Shown: positions 61,170 through 64,000 of the stretch, one piece after another
How positions within the stretch are numbered: the stretch's first letter is position 1
Layout of the letters: each line of letters opens with the position of its first letter
Source: Allium sativum
Taxonomy: Eukaryota > Streptophyta > Magnoliopsida > Asparagales > Amaryllidaceae
Length of the DNA stretch: 64,000 bases
Assembly: GCA_030737875.1 (NCBI GenBank)
Contig: CM060920.1
Coordinates: forward strand, 481,460,861-481,524,860
Direction: 5' to 3'
Made by a program: the position numbers and the translations under genes
Notes under the pieces: model-generated
The model's database searches: none
The model's input: the letters and a program-made list of their open reading frames with translations, nothing else
Told to the model about the DNA's origin: nothing

Positions 61170-64000
61170 TCAGAGTGTACCCTCAAAAAGGAATGGATAA
61201 AGCCCACGCATCTTCTCCTCGGTTTCCCAAGTTGCGTCTTCTTCGGCTTCACCCCATTGAATTTTCACTAACCTGACTTCACGATTCCTTAGCTTCTTGG
61301 TCTCTGTCCCCAAGATGCGAATCGGAGCTTTTCTTAAAGTTGCTTCTTTCTCTACTTCCACGTCTTCAAGAATGCTAGGTTCAACCACCTCAGCGGACTC
61401 ATGCAAGCACTTTCGGAGATGCGAGACATGAAAGACATTATGCACTCCGGACAATTTTTCGGGCAATTGCACTTTATAAGCCATTTTCCCAATTCTCTCT
61501 ATGATGGGGAAGGGTCCAACGAATCTCGGTGCCAACTTCCCAACAGCTCCAAACCGGACCACATTCCGTAAAGGAGAAACCTTTACGAAAACCTTGTCCC
61601 CAACCTCAAACTCTAATTCGGACCTTCGCCTGTCAGCATAGGATTTCTGCCGGTCTTGGGCCGCTTTCATCCGTCTTCTAATCAACTCGACCTTCTCGGA
61701 TGTATCCCTAATCATGTCGGGTCCAAGTATAAGTTTATCCGTGGACTCCCACCAACATGTAGGTGACTTGCACGGCCTCCCATATAAAGCCTCAAATGGT
61801 GCCATCCCTATGCTCGCCTGATAACTGTTGTTATATGCAAACTCAACAAGAGGAAGGTGGTCTTCCCAAGCACCACCAAAATCCAGAATGCAAAGCCTCA
61901 ACAGGTCCTCAAGTACCCTATTCACCCTTTCTGTTTGGCCATCCGTTTGTGGGTGATAGGCCGTACTCAGGTTCAATTTCGTGCCCATAGCCTCCTGCAA
62001 ACTGTTCCAGAACTGACTAGTAAAGATGGGGTCTCGGTCACTGACTATGCTGGAAGGGACTCCATGTAGTCGCACTATCTCACGAAGATATACTGATGCT
62101 AGTCCAGATGCGGTCCTTTTGCTCTTCACTGGGATAAAATGAGCACTCTTCGTGAGCCTATCCACAATGACCCATATGCTCGTATTCCCCTTCCTGGACC
62201 TTGGAAGCCCATCAATAAAGTCCATAGAAATGCTCTCTCACTTCCATAGCGGGACCTCTAGCGGATGTAATAGCCCACCGGGCTTCTTTGACTCAGCTTT
62301 TACTCTCTGACAAATAACACATCTCGAGACAAACTCCGCCACATCATTCTTCATTCCAGGCCAGAAGAAAACGCGCTTCATGTCCTTATACATCTTATCA
62401 CCACCTGGATGTATGGTCATCTTGGAGCGGTGTGCTTCCTCAAGAACTTTCCTCACCAAGTCTTCTACCATCGGAACAAGAAGCCTTCCATCTCTCCTCA
62501 GCCAACCCTTATCGTCTATAGAATATCGAGTAAGGTGACTAGATGTCTCCCCTCGAGCCAGCTTGTCCATGATCTCAATTATCTGAGGGTCTTCCTTCTG
62601 TGAAGCCCCGACTTGATCCAGAAGGGTAGGCCTGAGCTCTAGAGATGCTAGAGAACCGGTCATCGACTCCATTGCCAAAGAGAAATCAAAGGTCGCCAAG
62701 AACTCTAAATTCTTCATCTCAACAAATAGAGGACTTAGTGTCAACCTTTTCCTACTCAACGCATCCGCTACAACATTCCCCTTGCCAGGGGTATAGGATA
62801 TCTCAAAATCATAGGAAGCCAAGAATTCCATCCATCTCTGTTGCCTTAAGTTCAGATCCTTCTGCGAAAAGAGATACTTCAAAGACTTGTGATCAGTATA
62901 TAGCTCAAATCTCTCTCCCAGAAGATAATGACGCCATGCCTTGAGGGCATATACAATCGCTGCCAGCTCTAGATCATGAGTGGGATAATTCCTCTCATGC
63001 ACCTTAAGTTGCCTCCCACCAAAACATATAACTCTGCCCTCTTGCATCAGAACGGCGCCCAATCCCGTGCCACAAGCATCAGTGTACACGGTAAATATCT
63101 TACCACCATCGGGTAAGGCTAGAACTGGTGCGGAGGTAAGGGCTCTTTTGAGTCTCTGAAAAGCAAGCTCACAATCCATATCCCAAGCAAAGACTAAGTT
63201 CTTCTTCGTCAACTTAGTAAGAGGAGCGGATATCTTCGCGAAGTCCTTGATGAACTTCCGATAGAAACCCGCAAGACCCAGAAAGCTTCTCACCTCGGTT
63301 GCACTTCTTGGAGTCTTCCAATCCTGAACTGCAACCACCTTAGCGGGATCCACCGCTAAGCCTTGCTTGGATACGATATGCCCAAGAAATCTGACTTCCC
63401 TTCTCCAAAAGTGGCACTTGGAGAACTTGGCTTTTAACTGGTGTGCTCTAAGTGTGTCCATCACCTCTACTAGGTGCCTCGCATGCTCTTCCTCATCCTT
63501 GGAGAAGACCAGAATATCGTCCACAAAGACCACGACAAACTTATTCAAGAACTCCCGAAACACCCTACTCATCAAATCCACAAAATACGCGGGTGCATTC
63601 GTCAAACCGAACGGCATAACAAGCCATTCAAAGAATCCGTCTGGAGTTCTGAATGCAGTCTTGTCTATACTGTCCTCAGCCACTCTGAGCTGATGGAAAC
63701 TCGTAGCAAGGTCAAGCTGAGAGAAAACAGAAGCACCAACAAGTTGATCAAAGAGATCATCGATCCTTGGTAGCGGGTGTCGGTTCTTCTTAGTCAGCTT
63801 ATTCAATTCTCTATAATCCACACAGAGTCGAAGAGAGCCATCTGCCTTAGTCGCAAACACCACAGGCGCTCCCCATTCGGATATACTCCTTCTGATGAAG
63901 TTCTTCTCAAGCAATTCTTTCACTTGCTTGCTCAGCTCCCGTCTCTCACGCGGAGCCATATGCCGAACGGGCAAAGAAACAGGCTTAGCATTATCTACCA
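61170..64000 (-). pseudogene. Chromovirus pol (RT, RNase H, integrase, chromodomain), one in-frame stop, 5' end outside window
   Basis: Minus-strand Ty3/gypsy polyprotein, open to the right window edge. Reverse transcriptase shows [22 protein letters not shown] and catalytic FVDD. RNase H follows ([42 protein letters not shown]). The integrase zinc finger ([16 protein letters not shown]) leads to the stop. After the stop the same frame continues with the integrase core ([30 protein letters not shown]), a GPY/F module ([13 protein letters not shown]) and a C-terminal chromodomain-like part ([18 protein letters not shown]). That order and the long LTR fit the Tekay-like chromoviruses. The only break seen is TGA at 62238-62240, where the family has tryptophan between zinc finger and core. 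Translation would stop before the integrase active site. Gag, protease and the 5' LTR lie outside the window. Confidence 0.92.

Overview
This is a stretch of flowering-plant nuclear DNA. It is AT-rich and built mostly of nested retrotransposon and DNA-transposon remains. One recognisable host gene lies in it, a p23/Sba1-type HSP90 co-chaperone with plant-style introns. The plant call rests on Ty3/gypsy chromovirus protein with long LTRs, a Mutator-like transposase relic, MITEs, and the p23 exon layout. I cannot name the species from the sequence.

Layout. (1) 1-17722 is a nest of Ty3/gypsy LTR sequence. An old plus-strand element contributes a polypurine tract and a very long 3' LTR (6094-17722). 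That LTR is split by a 6177-bp solo LTR lying in the other direction (7297-13473) with a perfect 5-bp target-site duplication, AAACT. A sister LTR of the same family fills 1-5058 and runs off the left edge. (2) 17723-20790 holds a compound CA/TA/CG microsatellite and a badly decayed Mutator-like transposase on the minus strand. (3) 21311-25975 is the p23 gene on the plus strand. Its first coding exon is only ATGAG, and intron 1 carries a 1.2-kb Harbinger/Tourist-like element. (4) 26772-40324 and 41570-55346 are two copies, in direct orientation, of one 13.6-kb gene-free block. A 1.2-kb LTR fragment (40325-41569) separates them. Each copy contains a deleted gypsy element whose 3' LTR is a 1.35-kb near-palindrome, and a roughly 100-bp minisatellite. 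(5) 56735-57769 is a LINE-derived segment present as a 496-bp tandem duplication. (6) 57770-64000 is the 3' part of a minus-strand chromovirus: 2836-bp 3' LTR, polypurine tract, and pol, in frame apart from one stop codon. It continues past the right edge and was inserted into the LINE sequence.

There is no operon-like cooperation here. The p23 gene is the only likely cellular function, and the rest is mobile DNA of several ages. The best leads are the 13.6-kb tandem duplication, whose breakpoint lies inside a hAT-type MITE; the palindromic LTR that could make long hairpin RNA; the giant nested LTRs with family-specific internal repeat arrays; and the p23 gene's uncertain 3' end. No rRNA, tRNA or CRISPR array was found.
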